The notes under the pieces are model-generated. The model ran no database searches. It was given only the letters and a program-made list of their open reading frames with translations, and had not been told where the DNA came from. Position numbers and translations under genes: made by a program. A stretch of 64,000 nt of DNA from Kibdelosporangium sp040675465 (lineage in GTDB: Bacteria; Actinomycetota; Actinomycetes; Mycobacteriales; Pseudonocardiaceae), in the NCBI RefSeq assembly GCF_040675465.1, contig NZ_JBFAPA010000023.1:124001-188000 (forward strand). The letters are read 5' to 3'. The first letter of the stretch is position 1. Every line of letters starts with the position of its first letter. This document shows, one piece after another, positions 15,918 to 25,294 of the stretch.

Positions 15918-17642
15918 GTGCTGGTCGAGGCCGATAGACAGGTGACCAGGGCGAAGGTGCCGCCGATCGTGCTGGCGGCCTTCTTCGCGGGGCTGGTGCC
16001 GTTCGCACTGCACACCTGGGCCGCGCTGCACGGCAGCCTGGCCCAGGACGACTTCCTGATCACCTACCGGGCCGGCACCTCGGGCCTGTTCGACCCCGGC
16101 TACCTTTTCCAGGACTACCAAGGACATCTCGCGCCCGGCTGCTTCCTGCTGACCTGGTTGCTGACCGCGTGGGCGCCGCTGAACTTCGCGGTGCTGACCA
16201 TCCCGCTGCTTCTCATGCAGGCGGCCACGCTCGTGTTCTTCTGGATGCTGCTGGTGCGGTGTTTCGGGCGGCGGTGGGCGCTTCTGGTGCCGTTCACCGT
16301 GTTCGCCGCGTCGAACCTGGTACTGGTGCCGACGTTGTGGTGGGCATACGGGATCCAGATCCTGCCGGTGCTGCTGGGCATGGCCGCCGCGCTGTACTCG
16401 CATGTGCGGTATCTGCAGGACGGCGGCCGCTGGTGGGGTGGGACGGTCGCCTGGACCGTGTTCGGGCTTTCCTTCTACGAGAAGGCCGTCTTCATCCCGA
16501 TCATGGTCGCCGGGATCACCGTGCTGCTGCGGGAACCGCTGCGCAAGCACCTCAAGCTGTGGGCGGCGCTGGGCGCAGTGCTTGTGGGGTATGTGGTTCT
16601 GCTGCTTTCGGTGACGACGAGCCAGGTGGCGCACGGCGAGGGTGACGTCTCGGCGGGCACGGTGGCGGACCTGATCGGCCGGATGCTCGGTGACACCCTC
16701 CTGCCGGGACTGCTTGGCGGGCCGTGGTCCGGACCGGGACCCGGGGCGACGTGGAACCCATCGCCGATCTTCGTGAGCGCCGGGCTGCTGGTCCTGGCCG
16801 TGGTCGTGGTGGTGATCAGCCGGAAGTCGTGGCGGGCGTGGGCGTTGCTGGGCGGCGTGACCGCGGCGGACATCGGTCTGGTGACCGCGACCCGGTTCAC
16901 CGACGTCGGTCCGGCCCTGGGCAACGATCCCCGGTATGTCGCCGAGCTCGCCATGATCGCCGCGTTGTGCGGGGCGTTCGCGTTCCTGGGACCGGATGGC
17001 GGCAGCGCGCGGGAACGCCCGCTGGCCCTGGGCATCACCGGGCTGCTCGTGCTGAGCTCGGTCGTCGCGTTCCAGAACCTGGCTCCCGCATTGAGGTTCT
17101 CGCAGTCCAGCCAGTACCTGGGCAACGTCCGCGCGGCCGTGGCGGCCGATCCGGAACTGGTGCTGTACGACACCTTCGTGCCCCGCGATGTCATGCACGA
17201 GTGGTTCGCGGACAACTCGCGGGCGTCTCATGTGGTCGGTCTCGTGCCGGGCATCAAATTCGACCAGGCCGCGCTGCGGATCCACCAACTCGACGACACC
17301 GGTACGCCCAGACGGATCACTGGCGTTGAGCCTGATGCCCGAAGCCGGCCCGGTCCCGTGAAGGACTGCGGCTACCTGGTCAACGAGGACCCGGTCCGCA
17401 TCCCGCTGGACAAGCCGCTGATGGGCCGGTTCCTGATGAAGCTCGACTACTTCACCTCCGACGGCGGCGAGGGAACCGTTGAGGCAGGCGGGAAATCGCA
17501 GAAGGTCTGGTTCCCCGGCGGCCTGCACTCGGTCTTCGTGCCGCTGGACGGGCTGTTCGACAGCGTCACCGTGCAGCTCGTCGGCAAGGGCGCGCCGATC
17601 TGCGCGGCGACCCTGGACATCGGCAAACCGGTGACTCAGTAG
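15918..17642 (+). CDS. Polytopic membrane protein, GT-C glycosyltransferase-like (574 aa)
   Basis: GGGGGAG precedes the GTG start by 4 nt. About ten transmembrane helices span residues 15-400. Early in the first extracellular loop sits an acidic pair (SLAQDDFLITYRAG), the position where GT-C transferases carry their catalytic Asp. The C-terminal ~170 residues form a soluble extracytoplasmic domain. This is the layout of polyprenyl-phosphate-sugar-dependent transferases (ArnT/PMT-like), but I cannot name the family. It is cotranscribed with the SBP-vWA gene and meets the methyltransferase gene tail-to-tail with a 7-nt overlap. Confidence 0.72.
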   Translation: MLVEADRQVTRAKVPPIVLAAFFAGLVPFALHTWAALHGSLAQDDFLITYRAGTSGLFDPGYLFQDYQGHLAPGCFLLTWLLTAWAPLNFAVLTIPLLLMQAATLVFFWMLLVRCFGRRWALLVPFTVFAASNLVLVPTLWWAYGIQILPVLLGMAAALYSHVRYLQDGGRWWGGTVAWTVFGLSFYEKAVFIPIMVAGITVLLREPLRKHLKLWAALGAVLVGYVVLLLSVTTSQVAHGEGDVSAGTVADLIGRMLGDTLLPGLLGGPWSGPGPGATWNPSPIFVSAGLLVLAVVVVVISRKSWRAWALLGGVTAADIGLVTATRFTDVGPALGNDPRYVAELAMIAALCGAFAFLGPDGGSARERPLALGITGLLVLSSVVAFQNLAPALRFSQSSQYLGNVRAAVAADPELVLYDTFVPRDVMHEWFADNSRASHVVGLVPGIKFDQAALRIHQLDDTGTPRRITGVEPDARSRPGPVKDCGYLVNEDPVRIPLDKPLMGRFLMKLDYFTSDGGEGTVEAGGKSQKVWFPGGLHSVFVPLDGLFDSVTVQLVGKGAPICAATLDIGKPVTQ

Positions 17643-18286
17643 GGGTCGTACGGGCTGTCGTGGCCGAACAGCCGGGCGACCGGGCGAAGCCGCAGCCGCA
17701 GCAGCACTTTGATGCCGACGTTCCGGACGAACCAGGGCAGTTGCGCCACAACGCGCAGCCGGTCCTTCATGGACGGTGGCGTCACCCGGAACCGGGCCAG
17801 TGACGTGGCTCTGTCCACATAGGTGTACCGGTTGCCGAACAGCACCTTCGCGATCGTGCCCAGCGTGACGCCGATCGACGAGAAACAGTCGTGCACCAGG
17901 ACTTCCGCGCCCGGCGGCAGGTGTGCCGACCAGCGCAGATCGTCGGTGTAGGTCCAGTAGTCGTGCTTGCCGTCGACGTACAGCAGGTGGAACGGGCGAT
18001 CCCAGTGCGGGCGCAGCTTGGTGCTGTACCCGCAGACCAGTTCGACCACGTCGTTGAGCCCGGCGGCGGCGATGTTCTCCTCGAACCGTTGCCGGGTGGG
18101 CGATCCGCCGAACAGCTTGCCGTCGACGAACGGGTCCACCGCGATGACCGTGGCCCCGACCGTGCGAGCGGCCGTGCCCAGGACGACCGTGGATCTGCCC
18201 TGGTGGCTGCCGATCTCGAGGATGACGTCGCCCTTTTCCAGCCGGCGCGCGGCATCCCACAGCGCCCGGCCCTGTGCCTCGGTCAT
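17636..18286 (-). CDS. Class I SAM-dependent methyltransferase (Methyltransf_24-like, 216 aa or longer)
   Basis: SAM motif I ILEIGSHQGRST lies near residues 22-33. VIAVDPFVDGKLFGG, HLLYVDGKHDYWTYTDDL and VLVHDCFSSIGVT complete a Methyltransf_24 fold used on sugars or lipids. The first ATG/GTG in frame is 18286. Upstream codons (KLHDGFADAWALAEPVKGW) still read like the family N-terminus back to about 18345, where no canonical start exists before a TAG near 18398. The true start is therefore unresolved and could be a rare codon on a near-leaderless transcript. Divergent from aftD. Confidence 0.82.
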   Translation of the reverse strand: MTEAQGRALWDAARRLEKGDVILEIGSHQGRSTVVLGTAARTVGATVIAVDPFVDGKLFGGSPTRQRFEENIAAAGLNDVVELVCGYSTKLRPHWDRPFHLLYVDGKHDYWTYTDDLRWSAHLPPGAEVLVHDCFSSIGVTLGTIAKVLFGNRYTYVDRATSLARFRVTPPSMKDRLRVVAQLPWFVRNVGIKVLLRLRLRPVARLFGHDSPYDPY

Positions 18287-18391
18287 CCAGCCCTTGACCG
18301 GTTCGGCCAGTGCCCATGCGTCGGCGAACCCGTCATGGAGTTTCTCGCTGATAGCGCACCTGCCTGGGCCGCCGGGGAAGATCGTCGGTCT

Positions 18392-18417
18392 ATCCTAGCC
18401 ACCCGGAGGCTTAGGAT
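18392..18417. promoter_or_regulatory. Divergent promoter dyad between methyltransferase gene and aftD
   Basis: Two TAGGAT -10-like hexamers face outward, at 18397-18392 on minus and 18412-18417 on plus. They form an imperfect dyad ATCCTA-GCC...GGC-TTAGGAT. The plus-strand box ends 7 nt before the aftD ATG, predicting a leaderless aftD mRNA. Confidence 0.5.
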
Positions 18418-18424
18418 CTACTCG

Positions 18425-21400
18425 ATGGTAACCACCCGCGAACGGACCCGGGACAGGCCGGCACCGCCCGCTGCCCGGCGGTTCTCGCCGCTCAGGGTCG
18501 TTCGCAGGCCCAGTACCTGGATCGTGCTGGGCCTGGCCGTGCTGTCGTTCGTGCAGCGGCCGGGCAAGACGACGTTCGACACCAAGCTGGACCTGTCGGT
18601 CGACCCGGTCGCGTTCCTCGCCCGCGCTATGCATCTGTGGAATCCCGAGGCGACCAGCGGCGAGCTGCAGAACCAGGCGTACGGCTACCTGTTCCCGATG
18701 GGCCCGTACTTCGCGCTGACCCACCTGGCCGGGATCCCGGAGTGGATCGCGCAACGGCTGTGGTGCGCCCTGCTGCTGGGTCTCGCGTACTTCGGCGCGT
18801 TGCTGGTGGCCAGGGCGCTGGCGATCGGCACCGAACCGGCGCGTCTGGTCGGCGCGACGGCCTATGCGCTGGCGCCCCGGATCATGACCGAGATCGGCCC
18901 GCTGTCAGCGGAAATGCTGCCCGCGGTGTTGCTTCCGTGGGTGCTGCTGCCGTTGGTCCGCGCGGACCGGATCCGCTCGCCGCGCCGCGCGGCCGGGCTG
19001 TCCGCGCTCGCCGTGCTGTGCATGGGCGGCATCAACGCCGCCATGGTGGTGATGGCGCTCGTTCTGCCCGGATTGTGGCTGTTGACCCGGACTTGGACCC
19101 GTGAGCACGTCAAACTCGTGCTCTGGTGGGTGGGTTTCGTCATCGGCGCGACATTGTGGTGGATTCTGCCGCTGTTGCTGCTCAGCGAGTACAGCCTGCC
19201 GTTCCTGGACTACATCGAGTCCGCGGCCAACACCACCGCGCCGATGTCGTTGTTCCAGGCCTTGCGAGGGACGAACCAGTGGGTCGCCTACGTTGTCCAG
19301 GGCACGCCGTGGTGGCCCTCGGGCTGGGTGCTGGTCGACAACCCCGTGCTGATGGCGGGAACCGGCCTGGTCGCGGCCGTCGGCCTGTATGGGCTCGCCC
19401 GCGGCGGCCTGCCGGAACGCCGTTTTCTCGGGTTGAGCGTCCTGTTCGGTCTGACGCTGTTGACCATCGGTTACGTGGGCACGCTGGACAGCCCGCTGGC
19501 CGCGCCGGTGCGGCACCTGCTGGACGGGCCGCTGGCCGCGCTGCGCAACGTGCACAAGTTCGAACCGGTGCTGAGACTTCCGCTGACGCTGGCGTTCATG
19601 CACGGCATCGCCAGCACCGCGAAGGCCTCGCGCCGATGGATGCGGCCCGCGCTCGGGATGGTGCTCGTGGTGGTGCTGGCCGCGCCCGCGTGGCTGTTGC
19701 TGCTGCGACCCGGGCCGGGCTGGGATGAGGTTCCCGGGTACTGGCGGGACGCGCTCGCCTGGGTCTCGAAGACGGACGCGAGGGCGCGGACGTTGCTGCT
19801 GCCCGCGACCGGGTTCGGCGAGTACCAATGGGGCCGCACGGTCGACGAACCCGCCCAGGCGCTCGCGACAAGCCCTTGGGCGATCCGCAACCAGGTGCCG
19901 TTGGGTTCCGAGGGCAACACCCGGCTGATGGACACGGTCGACGCCGCGCTGGCCGACGGCCGCGGTGATCCCGGCCTCGCCGGGCTGCTTTCCCGCTCGG
20001 GCTACCGGTTCCTGATGCTGCGCAACGACATCGACCGGGACCGGCTCGACGCTCCGGCGGTGTCGACGTTGCGGTCCGGTCTGGCCGGGTCGCCGGGGAT
20101 CAGCAAGGCGATGGAGTTCGGGCCGCTGGAGATCTACCAGGTGCAACGGGAGGTGCCGCTGGTCAGCGTGACGTCCTCAAAGGACATCCCGACCGTCAGC
20201 GGCGGCCCGGAGTCGTTGCTGCCGTTGCTCAACTCCGGTCAGCTCGACCCCGCCACACCGGCCGTGCTCACTGGCGACGGCGGCTCGCCGACCGGTCCGC
20301 GTCTGGTCACCGACGGTCTGCGCCGGGCCGAACGCAACGTCGCCGGTGTGCGGGACAACCTCAGCCAGACGCTCACCGCCACCGAACCGACCCGGTTGCC
20401 ACGCGCCGCAAGCGATCTGCTGCCCTTCCCTGGTCAGCAGCACCAGACTGTGGCCGCATACCGGGGGATCCGGTCGGTCACCGCGTCCACGGCGGCCTCG
20501 TTCGCCGACTCGTTCGGCGGCGTGGACCCGAGCTACCAGCCGTTCTCGGCGATCGACGGCGATCCGCGCACGGCCTGGCACTCGTCGTCGTTCACCGGGC
20601 CGATCGGCCAGTGGCTGGAGGTCGAGCTCGACACGCCGCGGCTCGTCGACTCGGTCGACCTGACCTTCGTCGACGACATCCGGGTCGGCTGGCCGCCCAC
20701 CCGCATCCGCATCACCACCGACAGCGGGTCGATCGAGCAACAGGTGGCCCGCGGCGACGGCCCGCACAGCTACACGACCGTCCCCGGCCTGACCCGCAAG
20801 GTGCGGATCACGTTGCTGTCGCTGGTCGTCGGCCGCACGGACGGCAACGTGGGCATCGCCGAGCTGAAGATCCCCGGCACCGACCCGCAGCGCGCCCTGG
20901 AGGTGCCCGCCGACCTGCCGCCGGGAGCGGCGCCCGGGTTCGCGTTCACGCGCGGTGCCCAGCCGCGCTACGCCTGCGTGAACGACGAAGGACACCTCCG
21001 GTGCGACGCGAACCTTGCCAAACAAGGGGAGGAGCCCGACGGCGTCCACCGTCTCTTTGCCACGCAAGCCAAGGCCGCGTACTCGTTCGGCGGCACCGTT
21101 GTGCCCGCGACCGCCGGTCTGCCGCCGATGTCGTTGCCCGGCGTCAAGGTCACGGCCAGCTCGCAGCTCGGCGGCGACCCGGCCACAGGTGGGTTCGCAG
21201 CGGTAGACGGCGATCCGACGAGCGCGTGGATCCCGGACCTGACCGACATCCGCCCGACGCTGACGTTCGAATGGCCCAAACCGCACAAGATCACCGGCAT
21301 CTCCATCGCGACCGACGCCGGTGGCACCGCGAAAACGCCGGTCCGGCTGGAACTCGCGACGCCCACGGCGAACCAGATCGTCGAGCTGCCCAACGGGTCG

Positions 21401-22681
21401 GCCACGTTCCCGCCCATCGAGACGACTCAGCTGTTCGTCCGGCTGATCGCGTCCGACGATGACCGGCGCATCCAGCTGGGCATCGGGTCGCTCACGTTCA
21501 CCGGCGATGCCATGCCCGCGCCGCAGACCACGTTCGAGCTGCCCTGCGGGGCCGGGCCGAACGTGCACCTGGACGGGTTCGACTACAAGACCTCGGTGCG
21601 CGGCACGCTCGCCGACTGGAACGCCCACCGGCCGGTGGAACTGCGTGCCTGCCCGGACTCGCAGGGCGGGGTCGAGCTCGACCCCGGCAGCCACGAGATC
21701 CGCGCCGACCGGTCGGACTCCTTTGTCGTGCAAGACCTCTGGCTCAAGCCGGGCACTGCGCCGCCGGCTCCGGCCGCGCATCGGCCGGTGGACGTGCTCA
21801 GCTGGGAGTCCACCTCGCGTGAGGTCCGGGTCGGTCCCGGTGACGACGCGGTGCTTGCCGTACCGGAGAACGCGAACGCGGGCTGGGTGGCCACAGTGGA
21901 CGGTAAGCCGCTGGCCAAGACCCGGGTGGATGGCTGGCAGCAGGCGTGGATCGTGCCCGCGGGCTCGGGCGGGGTCGTTTCGCTGGCCTTCACCCCGGAT
22001 ACGCGCTACCGGACCGGTCTGCTGATCGGCGCGGTGGCGATCTTCCTGCTGCTGGTGCTCGTGGCGTTGCCGGTGCGGCGACGGCCGATCTCGGTCGCTT
22101 CGGGCGGTGCGACGGTGGCGACGGTCGCGTTGATCGCGGTTCTGGCTGTGCTGGGCGGAATGCTGCCGATCGTTCTGTTGATCGCCTGCCTGCTGGTCCG
22201 CCAGTTCAGCGAACGGGCGCCCCGGCTGCTCGCGCTCACCGGGATGGTGGTCGCGACGGGGATCGCAGTGACCGGACGGCTGCTCGGCCACGGTCAGGAA
22301 TGGGCGTACATCCTGGCGACGCAGACCGCGTTGCTGCTGGCCGCCGCCGCGGTCGTGGCGTCGTCGGTGGACTGGTTCCCGGCGCGCAAGGAGTCAGTCG
22401 CGGCGGGTCCGGATCTCGACGATCGCACCGGCGAGAGCGAGCCCGCCGACACAACAGGCCGAGACGGTGACCACCTGAGCGGCGGAGGCGTGCAGCCACG
22501 TCGTGACCAGTACGGTCTCGGCCACAACGGCAGTCCACATGAGGACGGTTACCCGACGATCCCCATCCGCCAGACGCGAGAACAGGAGGATCTGCACGAG
22601 CGCCAGCATCGATCCGGTGAGCGCGAACGGCCATACCGCCATGGTGCTCCCCGCGTACCCCGCCCCACCGATGATCGCTAG
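18425..22681 (+). CDS. aftD: Alpha-(1->3)-arabinofuranosyltransferase AftD-like (1418 aa)
   Basis: Length and order match AftD (about 1,400 aa in M. tuberculosis). An N-terminal GT-C membrane region (residues about 30-430, many helices) comes first. Long extracellular segments follow with two discoidin/F5-8C-like carbohydrate-binding modules (FSAIDGDPRTAWHSSSFTG near 710; GFAAVDGDPTSAWIPD near 920). A C-terminal helix cluster ends about residue 1310. The enzyme adds arabinofuranose from decaprenyl-phospho-arabinose during arabinogalactan/LAM assembly. ATG 18425 has no ribosome-binding site, consistent with leaderless translation. The last ~95 codons lie antisense to the flippase gene and look low-complexity, so the native stop may have been lost. 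A DUF2613 gene nearby supports the assignment. Confidence 0.92.
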   Translation: MVTTRERTRDRPAPPAARRFSPLRVVRRPSTWIVLGLAVLSFVQRPGKTTFDTKLDLSVDPVAFLARAMHLWNPEATSGELQNQAYGYLFPMGPYFALTHLAGIPEWIAQRLWCALLLGLAYFGALLVARALAIGTEPARLVGATAYALAPRIMTEIGPLSAEMLPAVLLPWVLLPLVRADRIRSPRRAAGLSALAVLCMGGINAAMVVMALVLPGLWLLTRTWTREHVKLVLWWVGFVIGATLWWILPLLLLSEYSLPFLDYIESAANTTAPMSLFQALRGTNQWVAYVVQGTPWWPSGWVLVDNPVLMAGTGLVAAVGLYGLARGGLPERRFLGLSVLFGLTLLTIGYVGTLDSPLAAPVRHLLDGPLAALRNVHKFEPVLRLPLTLAFMHGIASTAKASRRWMRPALGMVLVVVLAAPAWLLLLRPGPGWDEVPGYWRDALAWVSKTDARARTLLLPATGFGEYQWGRTVDEPAQALATSPWAIRNQVPLGSEGNTRLMDTVDAALADGRGDPGLAGLLSRSGYRFLMLRNDIDRDRLDAPAVSTLRSGLAGSPGISKAMEFGPLEIYQVQREVPLVSVTSSKDIPTVSGGPESLLPLLNSGQLDPATPAVLTGDGGSPTGPRLVTDGLRRAERNVAGVRDNLSQTLTATEPTRLPRAASDLLPFPGQQHQTVAAYRGIRSVTASTAASFADSFGGVDPSYQPFSAIDGDPRTAWHSSSFTGPIGQWLEVELDTPRLVDSVDLTFVDDIRVGWPPTRIRITTDSGSIEQQVARGDGPHSYTTVPGLTRKVRITLLSLVVGRTDGNVGIAELKIPGTDPQRALEVPADLPPGAAPGFAFTRGAQPRYACVNDEGHLRCDANLAKQGEEPDGVHRLFATQAKAAYSFGGTVVPATAGLPPMSLPGVKVTASSQLGGDPATGGFAAVDGDPTSAWIPDLTDIRPTLTFEWPKPHKITGISIATDAGGTAKTPVRLELATPTANQIVELPNGSATFPPIETTQLFVRLIASDDDRRIQLGIGSLTFTGDAMPAPQTTFELPCGAGPNVHLDGFDYKTSVRGTLADWNAHRPVELRACPDSQGGVELDPGSHEIRADRSDSFVVQDLWLKPGTAPPAPAAHRPVDVLSWESTSREVRVGPGDDAVLAVPENANAGWVATVDGKPLAKTRVDGWQQAWIVPAGSGGVVSLAFTPDTRYRTGLLIGAVAIFLLLVLVALPVRRRPISVASGGATVATVALIAVLAVLGGMLPIVLLIACLLVRQFSERAPRLLALTGMVVATGIAVTGRLLGHGQEWAYILATQTALLLAAAAVVASSVDWFPARKESVAAGPDLDDRTGESEPADTTGRDGDHLSGGGVQPRRDQYGLGHNGSPHEDGYPTIPIRQTREQEDLHERQHRSGERERPYRHGAPRVPRPTDDR

Positions 22682-23572
22682 CAGCCGCGGCCCGAGCACG
22701 ACACACACCAGCAGCACCAACGCGTCGAGCCCGGCGCACACGGCGAGCGCGATCGGCAGGACGCGCCGCGAGCCGTGCGCGAGCCGGGGGAGGACCAGGA
22801 CGCCGACGGCCTGCGGCAGCCAGTAGGCGATCTTCGTGACGATCGCGCCGAGGGCGTACTCGCCCGCCACCGCGGCGGGAAGCGTGTGCCGGGCCAGCAC
22901 GAGGTCGAGGTTCACCAGCAGCACCAGCGCGAGCATCGCCTGTGCCGCGTGCAGCACCTCACCAGCGCGAGCCCCGCGGGCCGGGCGCGGCCTGCCGCAG
23001 ATCACCCAGCTGGTCACCACGACCAGGAACGAACCGATCGCCGTACCCGCGAGCGCACCCGTCGCACTGCCGGTCACCAGCAGACCGGCGAGCGTGCCGC
23101 CGACCTTTCCGGCGCCTTCCAGCGAGATCAGCCCGGCCAGCGTGGCGAACCGCTTGCCGCCCTGCAACAGCCCGTGGAACAGGCCGAGCAGCGTCAGCGG
23201 GCCGAGTGCGGCCGCGAGCAGCAGCGCGGGCGCGAGCGAACCGAGGTGCAGCACCGGAACGAGCACCGGCGTCAGCGCCAGTCCCAGGCCGCCGACGACC
23301 GCGCTCGTGGTCAGGCCCAGCGCCATCAGGGTTCCGGTGGACTCGGCCTTGCGGGCCACCCGCAGCGCCACGATCGTCTGCAGGCCCATCGCCGGCACCA
23401 CGCCGATGACCAGCACCGCGAGCAGCGAACTGAGCTCACCGAACGCACTGGGCGCCAGGATCCGGGCGGCGACCAGGCTCAGCACGTAGCTGCCGGCGTT
23501 GTTGACGGCGAGCGCGAGCGAGACAAGGATCGCCGAGACCCGCTCGTCGGCCCTCACCTCGGTCAATGACAA
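22394..23572 (-). CDS. Polysaccharide flippase (MOP/Wzx-like, 392 aa)
   Basis: Twelve or so hydrophobic helices and an N-terminal NNAGSYVLSLVAARILAPSAFGELSSLL typify Wzx/MATE-like lipid-linked oligosaccharide flippases. TTG 23572 is chosen because GAGGAG lies 7 nt upstream; a second TTG (23566) and GTG (23557) are in frame. The stop at 22394 leaves 288 nt overlapping the 3' end of convergent aftD. Probable role: moving a lipid-linked glycan of the wall or envelope across the membrane, inferred from the GT-rich context. Confidence 0.83.
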   Translation of the reverse strand: MSLTEVRADERVSAILVSLALAVNNAGSYVLSLVAARILAPSAFGELSSLLAVLVIGVVPAMGLQTIVALRVARKAESTGTLMALGLTTSAVVGGLGLALTPVLVPVLHLGSLAPALLLAAALGPLTLLGLFHGLLQGGKRFATLAGLISLEGAGKVGGTLAGLLVTGSATGALAGTAIGSFLVVVTSWVICGRPRPARGARAGEVLHAAQAMLALVLLVNLDLVLARHTLPAAVAGEYALGAIVTKIAYWLPQAVGVLVLPRLAHGSRRVLPIALAVCAGLDALVLLVCVVLGPRLLAIIGGAGYAGSTMAVWPFALTGSMLALVQILLFSRLADGDRRVTVLMWTAVVAETVLVTTWLHASAAQVVTVSACCVGGLALAGAIVEIRTRRD

Positions 23573-23642
23573 CGGAGTACTCCTCGTTACCGGCCAGTAG
23601 GGATGCGACCATAGCCAAGATGGACGCGGAAAGGGAGGGCCG

Positions 23643-25289
23643 TTGGGCGTAAAGGCAACGCTGGCCGCGGTCAGCGGCGCGCTCACCCTCCTGGTCGTCA
23701 CGCCCTTGCTGGGCCGCGGTTTCGTGCTGAGCTACGACATGGTGTTCGCGCCCCGGCTGTGGTTCGGGCCGGACGCGTTCGGCGCGGGCTCGTCGCTGGC
23801 CCGTTCCGTGCCTGCTGACGCTGCCGTCGCGCTCGTCACGACGGTCCTGCCCGGCGACATCGTGCAGAAGTTCGTGCTGGCGCTCGCGATCTTCTTCGCC
23901 GCCTACGGGGCCGGCAGGCTGGTACCAACCGAGCGCTTGGGCACGCGGATCGTGGCGGCGACCGGATATGCGTGGACGGCATACTTCGCGGAGCGGTTGT
24001 TCATCGGGCACTGGCCGCTGCTGCTGACCTACGCGTGTCTGCCGTGGATCGTCCTGGCTGGACACCGGCTGCGGGATCGCGAGCCGAAAGCCTTGGCGCG
24101 CCTGGTTCTCGCGTGTGCTCCCGCTGTGCTCACGCCGCCGGGCGGGATCCTGGCCGCGCTCACCGCGATCGTCGCTGGTGGGCGTCGGCGTCTGGTGCAG
24201 ACGATCGGCGTCTCCGTGGTGCTGAACCTGCCGTGGCTGGTACCGACATTGCTGCACCCCGGCGGCTCACTGTCCGATCCGGCCGGTGTCCAGGCGTTCA
24301 GCGCTCGTACGGAGAGCTGGGGCCCGGCGATTCTGAGCGTGCTGGGCCTGGGCGGGATCTGGAACGGCGATGTCGTGCCGGAAAGCCGCAGCGTCCCGCT
24401 GACGCCGATCGTGACGCTGCTGGTGCTCGCGGTCGCGATCGCCGGATTCCGGCCGCTGGCGGCCAGATGGGGCGCCCCGCGAACGCGATCGCTGGTGGCG
24501 CTGGGGCTTCTCGGGGTGCTGCTTGCCTCGCTGGCAACCCTGCCGCTCGGCGAGCCGCTGCTGTCCTGGGCGATGAACCACATTCCCGGCGCCGGGCTGC
24601 TGCGTGACGCGCAGAAATGGGTGGCCTGGTGGGCTTTGCCGGTCGCGCTGGGGTTCGCGCTGGCGATCGAGGCGGTGGCCGTCCGGTGGCGCGCGATCGT
24701 GGTCCCGGCCGCCTTGTTGCCGCTGGTCCTGATGCCGGACCTGGCGTGGGGCGGGTGGGGCCGGCTGGAACCGGTGCGGTACCCGGACGACTGGGCACAG
24801 GTATCCACAGTGCTCAGTGGCCGGCCCGGTGACGTGCTGGCGCTTCCGTTGTCAGCCTTCCGGAAGTTCGCGTGGAACGACTACCGCACGCAGCTCGATC
24901 CGGCGCCCCGGTTCCTGCCGGACACCGTGCTCATCGACGACACCCTGCGCGTGGGAACCCAGGCGATCGCGGGGGAGGACCAGCGGCTGCAACGTGTTCG
25001 CGTGTCAGGGGATCTCGCTGGTGAGGGCATCGGCTGGGTGCTGGTCGAACACGGGACCCCAGGGACCGTCGACCCGCGGTTCCTGCAGGGCGCCACCGAG
25101 GTATGGTCCGGGCAATGGCTCACGCTCTACCGCGCGCCGGGCGACCTGAAGCCGGTCACGGTGTCATGGATCCCGGTGATGGCGGCAAATGGAGTAGCGG
25201 TTATATCGATCCTGACCGCGCTGTTGTGCTGCATGTTACCCATGCGTAGATTGATCCCGGGCCGGACTTCCCTGCCGCAGAAGGAGTAA
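23643..25289 (+). CDS. Polytopic membrane protein, possible GT-C transferase (548 aa)
   Basis: TTG start with GGGAGGG just upstream, divergent from the flippase gene. About 11-12 helices; the first loop carries LSYDMVFAPRLWFG with an acidic residue after helix 1, as in GT-C folds. The sequence resembles AftD's membrane part in style (RNVHKFEPVLR there, LRDAQKWVAWWALPV here), a motif shared by large actinobacterial arabinosyl-transferase-like membrane proteins. A short extracytoplasmic C-terminal domain ends with one more helix. Followed 5 nt later by the DUF2613 gene. Might correspond in position to mycobacterial Rv0226c; not verified. Confidence 0.68.
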   Translation: MGVKATLAAVSGALTLLVVTPLLGRGFVLSYDMVFAPRLWFGPDAFGAGSSLARSVPADAAVALVTTVLPGDIVQKFVLALAIFFAAYGAGRLVPTERLGTRIVAATGYAWTAYFAERLFIGHWPLLLTYACLPWIVLAGHRLRDREPKALARLVLACAPAVLTPPGGILAALTAIVAGGRRRLVQTIGVSVVLNLPWLVPTLLHPGGSLSDPAGVQAFSARTESWGPAILSVLGLGGIWNGDVVPESRSVPLTPIVTLLVLAVAIAGFRPLAARWGAPRTRSLVALGLLGVLLASLATLPLGEPLLSWAMNHIPGAGLLRDAQKWVAWWALPVALGFALAIEAVAVRWRAIVVPAALLPLVLMPDLAWGGWGRLEPVRYPDDWAQVSTVLSGRPGDVLALPLSAFRKFAWNDYRTQLDPAPRFLPDTVLIDDTLRVGTQAIAGEDQRLQRVRVSGDLAGEGIGWVLVEHGTPGTVDPRFLQGATEVWSGQWLTLYRAPGDLKPVTVSWIPVMAANGVAVISILTALLCCMLPMRRLIPGRTSLPQKE

Positions 25290-25294
25290 CCCCC

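Noticed and set aside
15876..18317. Large minus-strand frame under the GT-C-like gene
   Set aside because: Composition is His/Gln/Arg-rich shadow text and it conflicts with a polytopic membrane protein on the plus strand.
20177..22291. 704-codon minus-strand frame inside aftD
   Set aside because: Antisense to conserved AftD carbohydrate-binding modules; no recognisable motifs.
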